The position numbers and the translations under genes are program-made. DNA of 64,000 nt from Panicum virgatum (lineage: Eukaryota; Streptophyta; Magnoliopsida; Poales; Poaceae). Below, piece by piece: positions 37,456 through 51,766 of this stretch; positions within the stretch are counted from its first letter, which is position 1; the number at the start of each line of letters is the position of its first letter. Location of the stretch: the NCBI RefSeq assembly GCF_016808335.1, contig NC_053144.1, forward strand, positions 68,743,400-68,807,399, read 5' to 3'. Under the pieces are notes generated by a model that was given only the letters and a program-made list of their open reading frames with translations, did not search any database and was not told the DNA's origin.

Positions 37456-38656
37456 CAGTTCAATGCAGGACAACTGTGTGCTCCGATTAAAGATCATATC
37501 CACAAACAAATCCATCCATCTCTAAGTTCTCAGCCTGTTCTCAGGCTTCCGAGTGGGGCCGTCGTCTCCCAGCTTCCCTCGATGAGGAAGGAACGAAGGG
37601 CGCTAGCTGCTTCTTCCAGCAGCATCCGTCTCTGTCACTGCAAGGGCGACAGAGTTGAATGGTGTCAATCAGAGCGTGCTTTTGAGTAATGGTGGTTATT
37701 AACAGCTAGCGGCGATTCTTGATGAGCGGGCGACGATGTGGACGCCGCCGTCTTGTCTAGGGTCTGGGCTTGTGTTTAGAGGCGCAGGGAGTTCAGTTGA
37801 TGCAGCGGTGGCATATAAAAAGTAGTTTCCAGTCTGAACCTCGGGACAGTCAACATGAAATCCAATCGTATCATCCTCTCGTTTGCAGTGACACCAAATT
37901 GACTTGCTCAGCACTTCAGCAGGCTCCGTGCATGAACGTGTACTCTCAGGATTGCAGTACTTCATACTCCATGACTTCGATCAGATTCAGACATGGAAAT
38001 AAAGGCTTTAAAACGAAGGTTCACACATGAAAAGGGCACGTCATCGGAGACCGAACTCCGATGTGGATCCTTGGCAGTTCAACGAGGTCCAAGTCCAACT
38101 ACTGGAAGAAGAAGATCGCATGTGCCCCCGTTGTTTTGTCTCGCATGCCACCGGCCGCCGATTTGGTCGGCTAACTTCAGCACGGTTGCGGAATCTGTTC
38201 CTTGTATGATGTGTGAGCATGTTCAGATCGTAGAAAATCTAACGATGGGTCTAAGCATGTGATGTGCGGCAGGTAGCCCCCGCTACTAAGCATCACTCTA
38301 CTGGAGTATATAGTGCATTGTATAATAATAGGACGACGGCGGCGAAGGACTTAAGAAAAAAAAAGAAATGATGATGTGCAACATTGTCAAATTTAAATTA
38401 TTCTTGACGATCTTGTATTGATAAAGCAACTCGCAACAAAAGAAATGATATTTTGCACAAATCTTTTAATAAAACAAGTGGTCAAACTTGGGATAAAAAA
38501 GTCAAACAAACTACATTTTGGAACAGAAGGAGTAGAAGGATGCCCTCAGTCTAGGGAGAATTCTAGCTGTATTTGTTTTTTTATTTAAGCAAGCATTATT
38601 TGCTTTTTGGATGAATCAGAAGAGATCTGTCAGATAACGTAAAACTATACGACTGA
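37456..38656. other. Intergenic, no supported gene
   Basis: No recognisable protein. A Stowaway-like half element (GTCAAAC...CATTTTGGAACAGAAGGAGTA) lies at about 38400-38535. Confidence 0.45.
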
Positions 38657-38888
38657 GGCCTTGTTTACTTGGGGAAATTTTTTTGAGTTTTGGAACTGTA
38701 GCACTTTCATTGTTATTTGGTAATTAATATCTAATCATGAACGAATTAGGCTTAAAAGATTCATCTTGTTGTTTACAGTTAAACTATGTAATTAGTTATT
38801 TTTTCAACTGTATTTAATACTTCATACATATATCCGAAAATTCGATGGGATGGATACTGTAGGGAAACTTTTGGGAACTAAACAGGCC
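38657..38888. mobile_element. Tourist-like MITE with TGA duplication
   Basis: 232 bp, the same length as the 20330 element. Ends GGCCTTGTTTACTT and, inverted, GGCCTGTTTAGTTCCC. TGA flanks both sides (38654-38656, 38889-38891). Confidence 0.85.
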
Positions 38889-38891
38889 TGA

Positions 38892-41800
38892 CTGACTGAG
38901 AGCCGAAAACTCTAGGCCCGTCCTGGAACGCAAACGGGGCCCGAGTTGTCGTCAATATTCAAATGGGCCCAGGCAGGAGATGAATAAAAAGGCCCAACAG
39001 ATTCCCACCAGGCCTGCAAAAGGCTTTTCTCCACGTGATCGACAACAGGCCTAACCGAGTAGGACTCTGCTAACTCAGCCCAGTCCCGAGGTTTGGGTCC
39101 ACCACCGGCGGCCCGCCGGTGCTACTGCAACGTCACGTCCCCCCATAAGAAAAAAAAGGAAAGAAAAGTGAGGGAGAATTGCAGAAGGGCCGCTCTCAAA
39201 GCAGCAGCAGCAGCAGGAAAACAACCGGGCATCTCACTTGCGTGCCGAGGAACGTCCCCCATGATGATGATGGGCTAACGTCAGCTCAAGTACACGTATG
39301 GTGATGACTTGTTGCGATGCTCAATACTATATCGCCCACCTAAAAAGATATAATTGAACGATGGCGTCATATTGGTAATCTGACATGAGAGATGTTTGAC
39401 AGTTTGAAGTTTGACATTTGTCGCCATGGACATCGTCTCAAGTCTGAACAGACTGAATCTCCCCCCCAACGCGCACATCGGCATTCAGACGTGTCCCAGT
39501 ACCTAGCTAGAGCGCCACATGGTTCGCTCTTCATCTGCTGCGATGCTTCTTTGTTGCCTACGTTCTGTGATCTGTGACTTCCTTCCCTCCCCAATCACTG
39601 GATTATTTCGACACATGGTTTCCCGGATTTCTGCTAAGGGTCTGCTAATACTGTAGCCACCAAACTTCTTCAGCTCCGAGAGCACTCAATTAGTGACTCG
39701 CTCAATCATGAAACCGGCCGGATCATTTTGAAAGTAACATCAGCCATTTCTTGGAGCCTCATCTCAATTCTCACTTCTAAGTAATTAAATGTAACGTTGC
39801 CTTCCTTCCTTCTGTCATGAATAATTTTAGCAACCCGCTCCATCAGATAAAATGCGGAAAAAGTTGCTCCTGGACAACCAAATACTATAGAGCTGCTGGA
39901 TGACATGACAAAAATCTATATATGCTAGAAATGGTGACGTTTCGAGAAGAAAATACCATGTGTCTCACTTTTTCTCAGGTAGCCACGAGTGACAATTAAT
40001 TAACATAAACAAGGGCTGCAAAAACATTAGTACTAGTTGTTTAGTTCTATCTGATTGACAAGGATGACATAAACCAATCACCTAATAACTGTCAGAAAGG
40101 TGGTAGAAACTTGAAGTCCACAACGGCGAGACCGTTGGTTTAGGTTGGCCACCAATCTAGCGCACCTCATGTCACGATAAATCAGCTCATGAAGCTGATG
40201 TATACTTGCTCCCCCCTGTTTAATAGCCGCGTTGCAACCTGCTCCAGCGTACTGGATAAGAACCGAGAGGTATGCATAGTACTCTCTGAATCTGACCTTA
40301 GCTACAGACATCTTCAGGCTGGCTAAACAGATGCCCGTTTCGGTACACTGTATCTAACAAGGAGACGATCAGTCTCTGTGCTAGGTTTTGCAATGAAATT
40401 TCTCTCTGCTTGGTATGAACAGATTTTCTGAAGAGGTAGCACGAGACTTGCCTGCATTCTTTTTCCCTCAAGAAAAAAAACTTGGCACTGTGGTAGCTTT
40501 TCAACTAACTGCTCATCACTAACTCCAAGATTCGTGCACCTATAAGATGGTTCAACCATTCTGACGACCTAACTAGAACTGCATTGCGCCCTCTAATAAT
40601 GAGCTGAGAACCCAGGGCTGGACAGGCTCAAACATGATGTGACGATGTTCGAGTTTAAGGACAGGAGCAGAAGGTACTGGTAGCAGTGGTATTAAAACAT
40701 CCAAATAGTAGTAGCATTCAGATTAAAATTTGAATTGCCCGTTTGGATGGCTCCTAACAACCAGATTCGAGTCTCCTTTTTGTACTGGGTCAACCCGTAT
40801 GATCGGTCACGACGCGGCAGCAAGAGGCCAAGTGTACTCTGCTCATTTCCTATGGCAGGCAGGCAGGCAGAAACAAAAGGGGCAGCGAATTATGCCACAG
40901 GGCCGGCGCCTGTGTCTCACTCACGCACCGCTTGTTCTGCCCGGCCTTGCTCCGCGGCCATTCAGAACTTACTTCTGATTCGCGTCAAGGAGAAAACTTT
41001 AAAGAAAACATCATCCATCCATATGGCGCTGCGCAGCGGCTACAAGTGTTGGACCCTCGCTAATCAGGACGCTGCCGATCGATTGATTGATGCTGCACGC
41101 TTTGATGTACGGCACGTCACCTAACCATTCGATTGGAATCTTTTTTTTTTAAAAAAAGGCCCAGGCATTTGATTGCCCTTCCATTAAAAAACATTTGCGT
41201 GCCCTCAGGCCTTTCTAGTCACCTACCAAGAGGACTACCAATATTGGCGCGCTAACTCCGCGCCTTCAGAAAAAATGTGTATGGTCTGTACAGTAAGTAT
41301 ACTGTCATGATCAACGGACAAATCTAATTTGTATTATTGAAAATAAATGTGGTAGTTCTTGTTCATATATAGCAGGTATATTTACAGTTCCGTCAAACTT
41401 AATAGATGGCTATATCAAATAGGGGAAAAATACTACAAATGATCATTTTCTGTTACATCCGTACATAAATAATTTGATATGAAGCATAATAAAAGGTACA
41501 TGTGCCAAACTATCTCGAAGCATAAACTTTTTGCCTCCAATCAGCAACCAACACAACATATAGATAAAAGAAATCTACAACAAATGTGAGATTTTTATGA
41601 GATATCCTAAGTAGAAATTATAAGAATTTGCAGTAACAACAAAATCTACTAAACTAACTACAGATATATTCTAGAAATATACAACAATCTAAAAAATGAT
41701 AAGTCATTTAAATTTGTCCAAGTGATACATAGGATCATGAATTACCTTTGCTGAACATGCAACAATGCACATGTAAACTTGTGATAAACACGCTAATGCA

Positions 41801-44800
41801 ACTAAATCAAATAAGCAAGGATCAAACCATTGTTTGATGAACTTTACTGTGGTATGCTAATGTCAAACCCCCAACATCAAATTAACAATGGAGATAAACT
41901 TGTTTCAGCAATGGAAAATTTGCCCCTATGTTTTCTGTATTTTGGAATGGCAAGCTGCTTCAATCACATAGTAACACAGTGGAAACACCAACTTGTAATG
42001 AAAAAACTCAAGATCAAGCAGAAAGAATGTGCATATACCTTCCTGACACAATTTTGCAATCAAACTCTTTTGAACTATAGAAAAGTATTTGATATTGAGT
42101 GGTGCAGCGGAGAAAATGATTGGTAATATTTGTAATGCATGTACCATATACTACCAAGTGCAGGAGGAAGCCACTTGAAATAAAATCATTTTGAAACTAT
42201 AGAAAAGTATTTGTAAGTGCAGGAGGAAGCCACTGGAAATAAAATCAGTTGTCAATAGGCCATAAGCACTTTGTCCTTTAAAATCATAATGATGACATTG
42301 CCAAGTGCATAAAATAATGATAATAACTGAATGTAAAAATTATGGCACTGGCATCATGATCTCTATCTTAAAGCATTGCAGTTGAATCCATTATAATCAG
42401 TAAACATAGCACCTCTCATGTGAAAAGGCATTGAAGATATGACCACGTCTTTTCAAGCACTCAAGCCCAGGCTGAGACAAATAAGAGGAAGTAAATGCTT
42501 ATTTGTCTTCAAGATGATATTCCAAGAAAATATAATCTGCCAAAAGAAAAAAAATCGATACACCTCTCATGTGACTAAAGCAAGATATGGTGGATCCTGA
42601 ATGTTATCATGTTGATAGGCCAGCTGCGCCATAAGCAGTTATATCGACCAAAACTGGTCAAATTTGGTATCTCACAAAACTGCATTGACCTCATGTATGC
42701 ACATCACATTTACTCATAAAACACATGGTATAAATATGCATCTTAATAGATACAGGAAGGTGCATGAGATGTTCAAGAGCTACAATTTTATAATACTAAC
42801 TTTATCTATTCTTAAATAAGCTACCATTGGTAACATAACTACTCAAAATAATGAGCAAATTTCATTCAATTTATGTTAACACACCAGCTAAATTTTACGC
42901 CAAATATGAAAAGCAAGTAGCTTTCAGTTCTGTACATCTCCTTGCCTCGTACCTGCACATTGATGTAACCAAAGTTAAACTTGCAAGTCTGTATCAAATT
43001 CACAATATTTAATTATTAAATGCTAATATGGAATATTGGCTTAACATAAAACAATAATCATAACACTTAAATAACCAATCTATCAGGAAATTTAGGCCTA
43101 CCAAACTACGGAAACCAGCAAGACCGCATCCTTTAGAATTCTGACCTTTCCAATGACATCAAACTGAACTTTTTAACATTGAAATAGAGTTCAGTTATGT
43201 GTAATGTGTTTCATTTGACCATGTCCAGGAACATTTCCTCGACAAATAATCCACTTCTGCAGGCAATGACATGCCCACATGCACTGCATAACGTGTAAGA
43301 AACAAAACACATCTCATGAAGAAACAAAGCTATAACGATGCTCCTACAATCTTTTTTAAAAAAGAAATTGAGCTATATGCTGAAAAGCAACCAAGATGAC
43401 AATATATAAGCATATTTTCAGGCTCCATTCAGAAGGCACATATATATTTTGTAACACGAAGAAAAAAATTTAAGTGTATATGACTAACGCGATAATGTAA
43501 ATCGATCAAAGAAAATATGAAGTATCTGTAAAGTTTAAGGCAATCAATTTATATAAGCCTAGCTAAATGTGTCGAGAGAAAGAAAGGGGAGGGGGAGTAA
43601 AATAATCACATCAACCCTGCAAATGGGGATAGCGCTGGAGCTCCATAAACCCAGCCATCTAGGAATCAAAGATTGGACGGGATCGAGCAATCAGGGGAGA
43701 GAGAGAGAGCCACCAGCAAGGCAACCACACGGCCGCGTGCTTGGGCTCCCCAAGAACTGCGGCCACATTCACAGGTGAGGACGGATGTTGAGGCTGATTG
43801 GGATGGCACCAACCTCAGGGCAGCGGCACCATCTCTGATCCGAGCAGTCCCTCCGCGAGGGCCATGATGGCAGTGGCGGCGATGGCATGCGGAAAAGGTG
43901 ATGGCTAACCGGTGCTCACCAGCCATAGCCATGCCTGGCCGCTCTGCGAAGCCACAGATGGGGTGGTGGGGGGGACTCACCAGGACATCAATATGAGGCT
44001 CGAGCAGAGAGGCGAGGAGGGATTGGGAGAGGCTCGTCCGACCGGAGCAGTGAGAAGAGGAGAAGAAGGCAACACGATCTGAGCGATGGGTGGTCTCCTG
44101 TCCTCGATTTGGTGGAGAGGCAAGGACGTCACCCCTGATAGGTAGCGAGTAAGCGGCGGTTGTCCGACTCCATCATGCGCGTAAGGTGCACGCGAGGGTC
44201 CGGCCGGAGTTTGCTTCGTGGCGACATGCTCGGCGCCTCCGTGCGGTAATTTTTTTTCCTTGCATGATAAAAGCCACACGCGGCGCAAAATGACTGGCGA
44301 AGCAGTCGAGAGACTCCCGGAGACCTCTTTTTGTTCGGCGATATAGAGTTAGATATTGCACGGTGCGACGCCCTCCCAGCCAGGTGTCACGTAGTACACT
44401 GCAAAAAATACGGGCCGGTACACCGAGCTTCTACTGTGTGGTCGACCTGACCGTCGTCGTGAACACACCGCGCACTGTGGACTTGTGGCGCGCATCGTGG
44501 CAGCGACGGGCGCAACCACCAACCGCGCGCTCGCTCGCTTGGTCGTCGTCGTCCTCACTCCTCGTCCTGTTCCGCTCTCACTGAATCCCGGAACGGTTAA
44601 CGCCTTCGTGCCGTCCTACATGTTCACCAACCCATTTGCAACGAACAGGGTAAAGAAATGCAGGCATCGCAAAGCAACAGACAGACCATCAACTGTTCTG
44701 TACATTCACAGCTCAGCTCACGCAAGGCAAAGGGACAAAGGAGATAGGAGAAGTAGGCTGCCAGAAGCAACGAGCCATGTGATGCTGTTGAAATGAAAAT

Positions 44801-45180
44801 CACTGATCCGCCATGGCTGGCTCATCGCCGATAGGGGGAAGTAGCTGTTGCTTCACGTTCAAGAAGGCGGCGGCGACAGCCCCGCCGCCGTGAGACGACT
44901 CGTTTCGTTTCGTTTCATTTCATTATTCTTTTTTTTTTCAGCCTTCGGGACTCTTAGGCTACTACTTATCCGACACATCAGCAGCTCATGTACATGGGGG
45001 GATTTGGACAAGGAGAAGAAGCGAAGGTTGCCGAGGGATTCGGGCTCTGATCGACGTCACTCTGTCAGTCTTGTCTGTTAATCGTCGTCTATCTCTAGTC
45101 CTCTGATCAAAGCCCGGCCAAACAGGCAGTGTCAGGGAGGAGGGTCGTGGCAGGAAGCTTCGGCTTGGGTGAGCATGCCG
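38892..45180. other. Long intergenic interval without a supported gene
   Basis: GC is mixed to 41120, the sequence is AT-rich from 41280 to 43560, and GC-rich again from 43600 to 45180. Small frames at about 39700-40560 (minus) look slightly protein-like but match no family I know. At 42156-42273 a segment beginning AAGTGCAGGAGGAAGCCACT is duplicated with a 59-base period. The last part before 45181 should hold the EXLA 3' untranslated region. Confidence 0.4.
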
Positions 45181-46597
45181 TCACTCCCACTCGTGCGTGT
45201 CGCAGGGGTAGCAGCCCTCTTGGGCGATGTCGGCGATCTGGACGCCCGTGTCGTAGACCTCGCCGGCACGCCACCGCCGCGGGAGCACCTCCCGGTCGGC
45301 CCAGACCCACTTGCCGTCGTACCCGCCGGTCACCACCACCCTGAGCTGCAGCGGCCCCGGCGGCGCCTGGCTCGTGCTCCACGCCGGGCCGTAGTCGCGC
45401 GCCATGAACTTCCAGTTGGACGAACCAACCTAGTACATCCGAATTCCAGGCAGAATCAGAATTCCATTCAAATCCAACAAAAGTGTCAAGCGAACTTGGA
45501 TGCCGATTTGAACTTGTCTGCGTGTTTTACCTGCGCGACGTCGACGGCGACGATGTCGGTCTGGCCGCCCTGGTAGAGGAACCTGATGGTCAGCTCGGCG
45601 GGGGCGCGGCTCTTCTGCTCCACCCTCACCGAGAGGTTCCGGTGCTTGTACTCGCACGGCACCCTGCACATGGCGCGGCGCTGACAAAATTTGAGGGGAC
45701 CCTCCGGTTTCCAATTCATTCGAGGGACAAAAAAGAAAAGAAAAGAAAATCCTTTGCTTCATCCGTGTTGGTTTATGGCTGCAGCCACCCAACACGAAAA
45801 GAATGGATATTTACTTCTCCTACAGTAATCTACCAGCAGCTGTTTCTTTGGTTCTTCTGGCGCTAGATGATAGTATGAGACGCATGGCGCGGTTGGTGAA
45901 AGAAAAAACACAGGTGCTTTTACTTTTGACCCACCTCTTGTACTCGACGTCGACGGTGCGGAGCTTGGCGAGGCGCGCGGCCATGCCGGGGCGCGCCATG
46001 GCGGCGAAGGCCGGGCCGCTGAGCACGAGGTCGGCGCGGTTGGTCCTGGCGCGGTCCGTGACGACCACCCGGGCGCCCGCCGCGGCGCAGAGCTTCCTGT
46101 CCTTGCACCGGACCTGCAGCCCAGAACGCACGCACGCACGCACGCCGGAATCGAATCACTCACTTGCTGGCTTTCTTTGTGGCGACGCGCGCGTTCTTCC
46201 CGGCCATGGATGTCGAGGAGGAGAAGGTAAGTTACCTGGAAGCAGGCGCCGCAGCCGACGCCGGCCCGGTACAGCGCGGGGCCCGCGGCGGCGAGGAAGC
46301 CGGCGCCCATGGACGCCGCCTCGGCGCCGTACCCGCATGAACCGCCTGCGCAACCGAACTCCGGTCAGAATCAGAGCAACAGAACCATAAGATGAAGCAA
46401 AGAAACATGGCGAGGTCGGGCGATCGGCGGCGGTGGAAGGGAAGGCGCGTACCGGCGAGGGTGAGCGAGGAGGCGTAGTAGGCGGCCCTGGAGCGGTGGA
46501 CGCAGCGGTCGCAGGCGGACGCGAGGAGCGGTGGTAGCAGCAGGACGAGGAGGAGGAGCACAAGGGATGAGGCGGCGAGGTGGACAGGGACGGCCAT
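45181..46597 (-). CDS. EXLA1: Expansin-like A protein
   Basis: Five minus-strand exons (46597-46453, 46345-46236, 46113-45935, 45663-45531, 45429-45181) join in phase to 271 residues. A Leu-rich signal peptide covers about residues 1-28. The mature protein starts [13 protein letters not shown]. The first domain is the expansin six-stranded barrel ([65 protein letters not shown]). The second is the cell-wall-binding domain ([62 protein letters not shown]). It lacks the HFD motif of alpha- and beta-expansins, as all EXLA proteins do, and ends with the EXLA-type Cys-rich tail YPCDTHEWE. It is expected in the cell wall; wall-loosening activity of EXLA proteins is not established. The symbol follows my recollection of the rice gene at the syntenic site. 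Confidence 0.94.
46126..46144. repeat. ACGC microsatellite in EXLA intron 2
   Basis: Four to five copies of ACGC lie just upstream of the exon 3 acceptor on the gene's strand. Confidence 0.75.
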
Positions 46598-46708
46598 CTC
46601 CCCCTCACTTGGGCCTCCGCGGGGAGTGGGTCGGGTCGATCGATCGTTTTGCTTGAATTGGCTCGGCAAGGCGGCGAGAGGAGGGGGATCCTTGTGCTTG
46701 ACGACTGC

Positions 46709-46715
46709 CTTTATA
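46709..46715 (-). promoter_or_regulatory. TATA box of the EXLA gene
   Basis: TATAAAG on the minus strand, about 112 bases before the start codon. Confidence 0.65.
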
Positions 46716-46799
46716 CACCACCACGACAGAGCTGAGCTGAAGGCTGAAGCTCCCACAGCATAGTGGTGTAGTACTAAGCGCCGGAAGGAGCAAGCCGTA

Positions 46800-49700
46800 T
46801 AACTAACCAGGCTCGGTCGGCTAGACGGCGGCTACGAGTAGTAGGAGGAGCGAGGTTTACATCACGCCAGGCGGCAAGGAGGCCGTGCCAAAACGGAGCG
46901 GAGCGGGGGGCCACCGACTCCACCTCCTCCACGCCACGCCGGCCCGGCCGTATTCTGCAACACCGCGGCACGGGCGGTGTAGTGTCAAGGCGGACCACTG
47001 CCCTCGAGTATCAAACGTGATTTCCCTGTCTCCGCCAAGTACAGAGTAGCAGTGTATCAGTCATGTCGTCAGTCTCGAGCCCTGCTTTCGCAGATAATGT
47101 ACCTTTTTTTTCTCTCTCCCCCCCCCTCATCAAAATTTTGCTACGATATTTTGTATTGGACTTTAACTAGAATTACTCTGCTTATAAATAATTTATTTAT
47201 ATAATAAAGAAGTATACTCAAAAAAGAATTTTAAGTAGGAATTCTAATGATACAGTATGAGCAATAGAACAGCCTTTTGGTCAACACAAAGGTACAGATA
47301 ATAATCTCAAACGGAAGGCACACCACAGTTTCTGGAGCTCCAGCTGTTTCCGTTCTAGGACAGCAGGGGCCACCGTGGTCGCGGCACGGGTTCTGCTACG
47401 TTTAAATGGTTGCGTTTTTCTGGTACGTTCCATCAAATGACGTTCCGGACGGCGGTACACGGCGGCTCCTAGGGGTTTTCATGCTACACGTACTCGTTCC
47501 GTATCTACTGGTACACGGCTCATCGATACTATGAAATCTTTGCTACCCTCGGTGTGTACCGATTCTTGTCTGCACGCGGAATTTGCTTTTGAATTTCAAA
47601 GACAAAGGAAACTGCGATTCTTCACTTGAAAAGGACACGGCAACAATTTTGGTTAAAAAAGGATTTGTTCGCAGCTTCGATAGCAAAGCCTTTCTAATGG
47701 ATTTGTTCGGATGTAATCTCGAAGTAAAATAAGAAACCAATCATAGCGTTTCTAAAATAGTACTCATATATATCTGATGAATAGCCTAAAACCTAATAAA
47801 TAAATAGATGTGCAGATATACTCTAGGAAAATGTAGTATATACTGGACAAATAAAATACAAGTAAATGGATTATCTATGAGCAATGATCGGCGGGGGTGG
47901 GTCGCCAAAGCTTGTGCCGGCCGGTGAGCTTCCTTCTTGTTGCTGAGCGTTGGATTTATTCCATTTCTGGTCCACCCATTGTCGAGTCCGTTCTTCATCA
48001 TTGCCTATTCTCGCCATTTGTTAAACCACTAATCAACACAGAAGTAATCAAGAAGCAGCTTCACAAAAAAAATGAGGGGAAAAAATTAATTTGAATAGTG
48101 TCAAGATGGCAAGATGAGGAGGCAGCGCGCGGTGCCGTGTGGTCTTGGCGTTCTTGCACGATCGCAGCATTGAAAATCCGCCATGGTGGGGGTTGGTGAT
48201 GAACAAGGTGTGCTGCTAGCAATCCCCTTTCTTCGGCTCCATCAGACGGTCTTCGTCGACTGATTATTTTGTGGGGGAAAAGATTATCCCCGGCCGCCCG
48301 GGTGCTCGTCGGAGCCGCCGCCACAGCCAGCCTCCCCCATTTCCCTCCTTTACAACTCCGACCGACCAGTCGGCGGGATGCATCCAATCCAAGCATCGGT
48401 GACTTCACACTGGAGAGCTCCACGGCCGCAGAAATATCAGAGACACTTGAGGCACAAGATTTTGAACCGGGGTAGCGATCGCATGCATCATCCTTTGGAG
48501 TTTTGGACACAGAATTGACGGGTTTCGTTGCATCCGACTGACCCGGCTGACTGGTGTTGGATTCACGACGTTCACATGGAGTGTTGCCGATCGACGACTG
48601 CTAATCACTGCTGGAGCCTTCGCAGGGGGAATCTTCTTGCACAATGTTTGGACTAGAAATTAAACAGCATGCGTGTTCAAACATGAGAGCTGATCAAAGT
48701 GCGTGGCTCGCTTCTGTGACACAGCATGTAGCATGTATCGTCGGTTGAGTCTCGAGCACGTTTTCAAACATGCATGTACTACCAATCATACAGTACTGCT
48801 CCAATATACTTTCACAATCATGCTGTACTGTTGGTCTGTTGCAGGAGTACTTTCAGATATATACGCACAATGCGAGCATGCCTAACCTAACTTAGTGCGT
48901 GCTAATTGTGTATGCATAATTGCATACCGGTATCGTCCCCTTTTTGTGTGATAGGTATACAGCTAAAGCTGTGGTCAATCAGACAGACATATACTCCTGC
49001 TAATTTTATAGGGAAAAAAGTAGGAAGCACTACGAAATGGAGCGGCAGAAAGCAAGGGAGAACTTAGGGGGCGTGCGTGCAGAGAAAGGCCGGGAAGAGA
49101 CAGCTGAATTGACCACAAGCAAGGGCTGAGGCTGAGTGGGGGTGTGGGGATAAAGACTGATGAATGGATGGGGAGCAAGAGCAATAGACCGGAAGTGGCC
49201 GCCGCCTTTGCATGATGTGGAGGGGAATGAATGAAGCAAGCAACGGCAGCCCCCGGCCGGAAAGGGCGGTCAGGCTCATCGTGTACGGCATGCCTGATGC
49301 TTCTCACACACTGAGTATGTAGCTGCTAAACACAATGCCGCAGGAGCAAATAAGACCACCGGTGAGTGGTGGCCTGCGCGGCCACGCCACACAGCCACAC
49401 AAAAAAAACTGGAAAAGAAATTCCTCAGTGTTACGTTCATATGACATGATATGGGTGCCATGATGCATGCATCTTATATTCTCCCTCAGCTCCAATGAGG
49501 GACGGCGACACCTATCAGTTTTGGATAATGCCGTTGTGCAAGCATGAGGGCATCCCCGTAGTGTGTGTGTGTGTATTTTATTCCGTAGGCCATAACTCCA
49601 TAACCGAAACAGCGCAGAAAATTAATGGACCTACTGTTTTAATTTCTTAGTGATGCATCACGTACTAATCTAATTGTTTGAAGCTGGTTTTTCCTTTCTT

Positions 49701-51700
49701 GTGTGTGTTTCTGAAATGTAGCAGCAGCAGTCTAGAGCAGACAGGTAGGTAAGAGGCCAAGGAGGGGGGTGGTTTATAGGATGTAAGAGTGGAACTTTCT
49801 GAAAGCTTTGTTTGGCAGCCAAGAGGAATGCAGTCTTTGTATGTGCAAAGCTTCTTTTCTTTTATATTAGTGAGTAGTGACTGTTTGGTTTGTACTTTGT
49901 AGGAACCCTTATAGCGGCATGTTCCCGGCGTCCAAGAATCATGGTGGAAATAGTACTGAGATTGGGTGATGATTCAACAATTGCAGTTGACATGCATGCA
50001 AAGGCTAACAACTCCATTGACCCATTTGATGAACGTTTTATCGGACCTGCAATTTCCATGTATGGCGAGCATACGACGCCGGACGCTACAGGCGACGATC
50101 CGGTCCCTTTTAATTTCTGAATGAACTAACCGTGACAGGCCGCGGCTCGCAAACTGCTCCCCACTTCCACACTGGCCTCTGGATTCGATCGCATCTCGCA
50201 CCCGTCGATGCTTCGATGCGGCTAGCTTGTCACCCCGGCCGTCCGGCCTCGTCGCGGAATAGAAGTCGCTGGTCCCTCCTGGTGGGCTGGCGGCGGGCGC
50301 CCGTGACGCTACGGGACACGTACGGGGCGCCAGGTGACGCCCAGGTCGGCACTGCATCGACGGGCGCGACCACTCTGATTGGACGACGTTCGGCTCGCCG
50401 GACGCCTGGCCAACGCTTGCCGAGAGCCCCCTCCACTCCTCCAGTTCCGCCGCCTTGTCCAAGCTTGTGCACGCGCGCGTCGCGGGCGGCACCTCCGCCC
50501 TTCTCTCCGTTTCTCGTTCTACTGCTACCGCGCAAGCTGTACTGCTGGTGCTGGCAAAAATGCACGCTTGTTCACCTCCCAGGATCGCGTCGCGCGCACT
50601 GTAATCCGGCGACACGCCGTGCTTCCTGGGAAGGCTCGCCGCGTAGGCCCGGGCGGCCATGGGCCATCGCTGGGGCCCGTATGGCCGGCCGTATGTACTT
50701 CTACGGAGGCATGGCATACGACGCTCCCCTTATACATGCATGCATCTGCCAAAACCCAAATCGAGCTTGGAAACCTCGGCCTCGCAACCTTTTTTGGCCC
50801 AGGACTCTGCTCTCCCTGTCGAATCCGGCTTTGCCTCGACCCGGCTCCCCCTGCTTTTTCTCCAGTCATTCTCCTTCTTTTTCTCCGAACGATCCATGAT
50901 CCGCCCCCCAGCGGTCGGTTTCGCCTTTATTCTGTCGGAGATCGGATCGGAGAAAAAAAGAAGCAGCAGGCGTGCGCGCCGTATGCGCCGAGCCCATCCC
51001 GGCGGCGCTGCGTCGTGATGGCGTCGATGGAACAGCAAAGGGATCGCCGTGCCGGCAAAAGTATTCCTTGTACACACACGTAACGCCGCCGTGCAGCAGC
51101 TACTAGTATAGTTGCGGGTGCGGCTGCGGCTGCCGAATCAACTGCGGCCAGCTGCGCCGACCACCTACCGCTGCTTGCATCGCATTCGAAGGTTTTCTTT
51201 CCAAAGGGCGGCTGATGTCTAACGCTCGGCCTGTTGCGAATAAACCCGATAAAGTTGTAACACTATGCTAACAGAGATCCTGGCGCAGGTGTAATAACAC
51301 CAAAACAACGAGGCTGTTCGTTGGATTGGACTCCTGTGTCCATTTTTCACGTTTGTTTGAATCGCACGGCTCCTTTTTTTTTTCTTTGCCGAAACCACTG
51401 ACTAACGGCCATGGCCCATGCTGCATTTGGCGGCCCACGGCCCACTGGACGCCATCAGGAAGCAGGGGATGTGGTAAACGTTCTGAATCACAACGGCCAG
51501 AAGCTACGAGTCTGTAGGACAATACCCCGTGAGGATCCGTGCATGGAATGAAAAAAAAAAATCTTGTGATACAACACTACAACTCGGAATTATTTACCAA
51601 ATTGATTATTCATTCCTGGTTACAGACGCAATAACCTTGTACATGAACAGCTTACACAGGCAAATAGCCCCCAATGGGATCTTCAGTTAACACTCGCCAG
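46800..51700. other. Intergenic, no supported gene
   Basis: Alternating AT-rich and GC-rich sequence without a recognisable family. A GTGTGTGTGTGTG run lies at about 49561-49573. Small frames at 48061-48510 (minus) and 49890-50120 (plus) were inspected and not accepted. The segment closest to 51767 should be the 3' untranslated region of the CoA ligase gene. Confidence 0.4.
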
Positions 51701-51766
51701 TACTGGGAAAGTGCAGAGCTCACTGCCGCTTGATGCCAACACAGTAAATTCGGACCAGTAGACATC

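Noticed and set aside
39706..40559. Three minus-strand frames of 66-78 residues as exons of one gene
   Set aside because: They look slightly protein-like, but no family is recognisable and no clean splice joins were found.
41830..42126. 98-residue plus-strand frame
   Set aside because: AT-rich, no motif, next to a tandem duplication; probably chance.
50132..51083. Frames of 234-255 residues
   Set aside because: Several registers are open at once in GC-rich sequence; no conserved motif could be seen.
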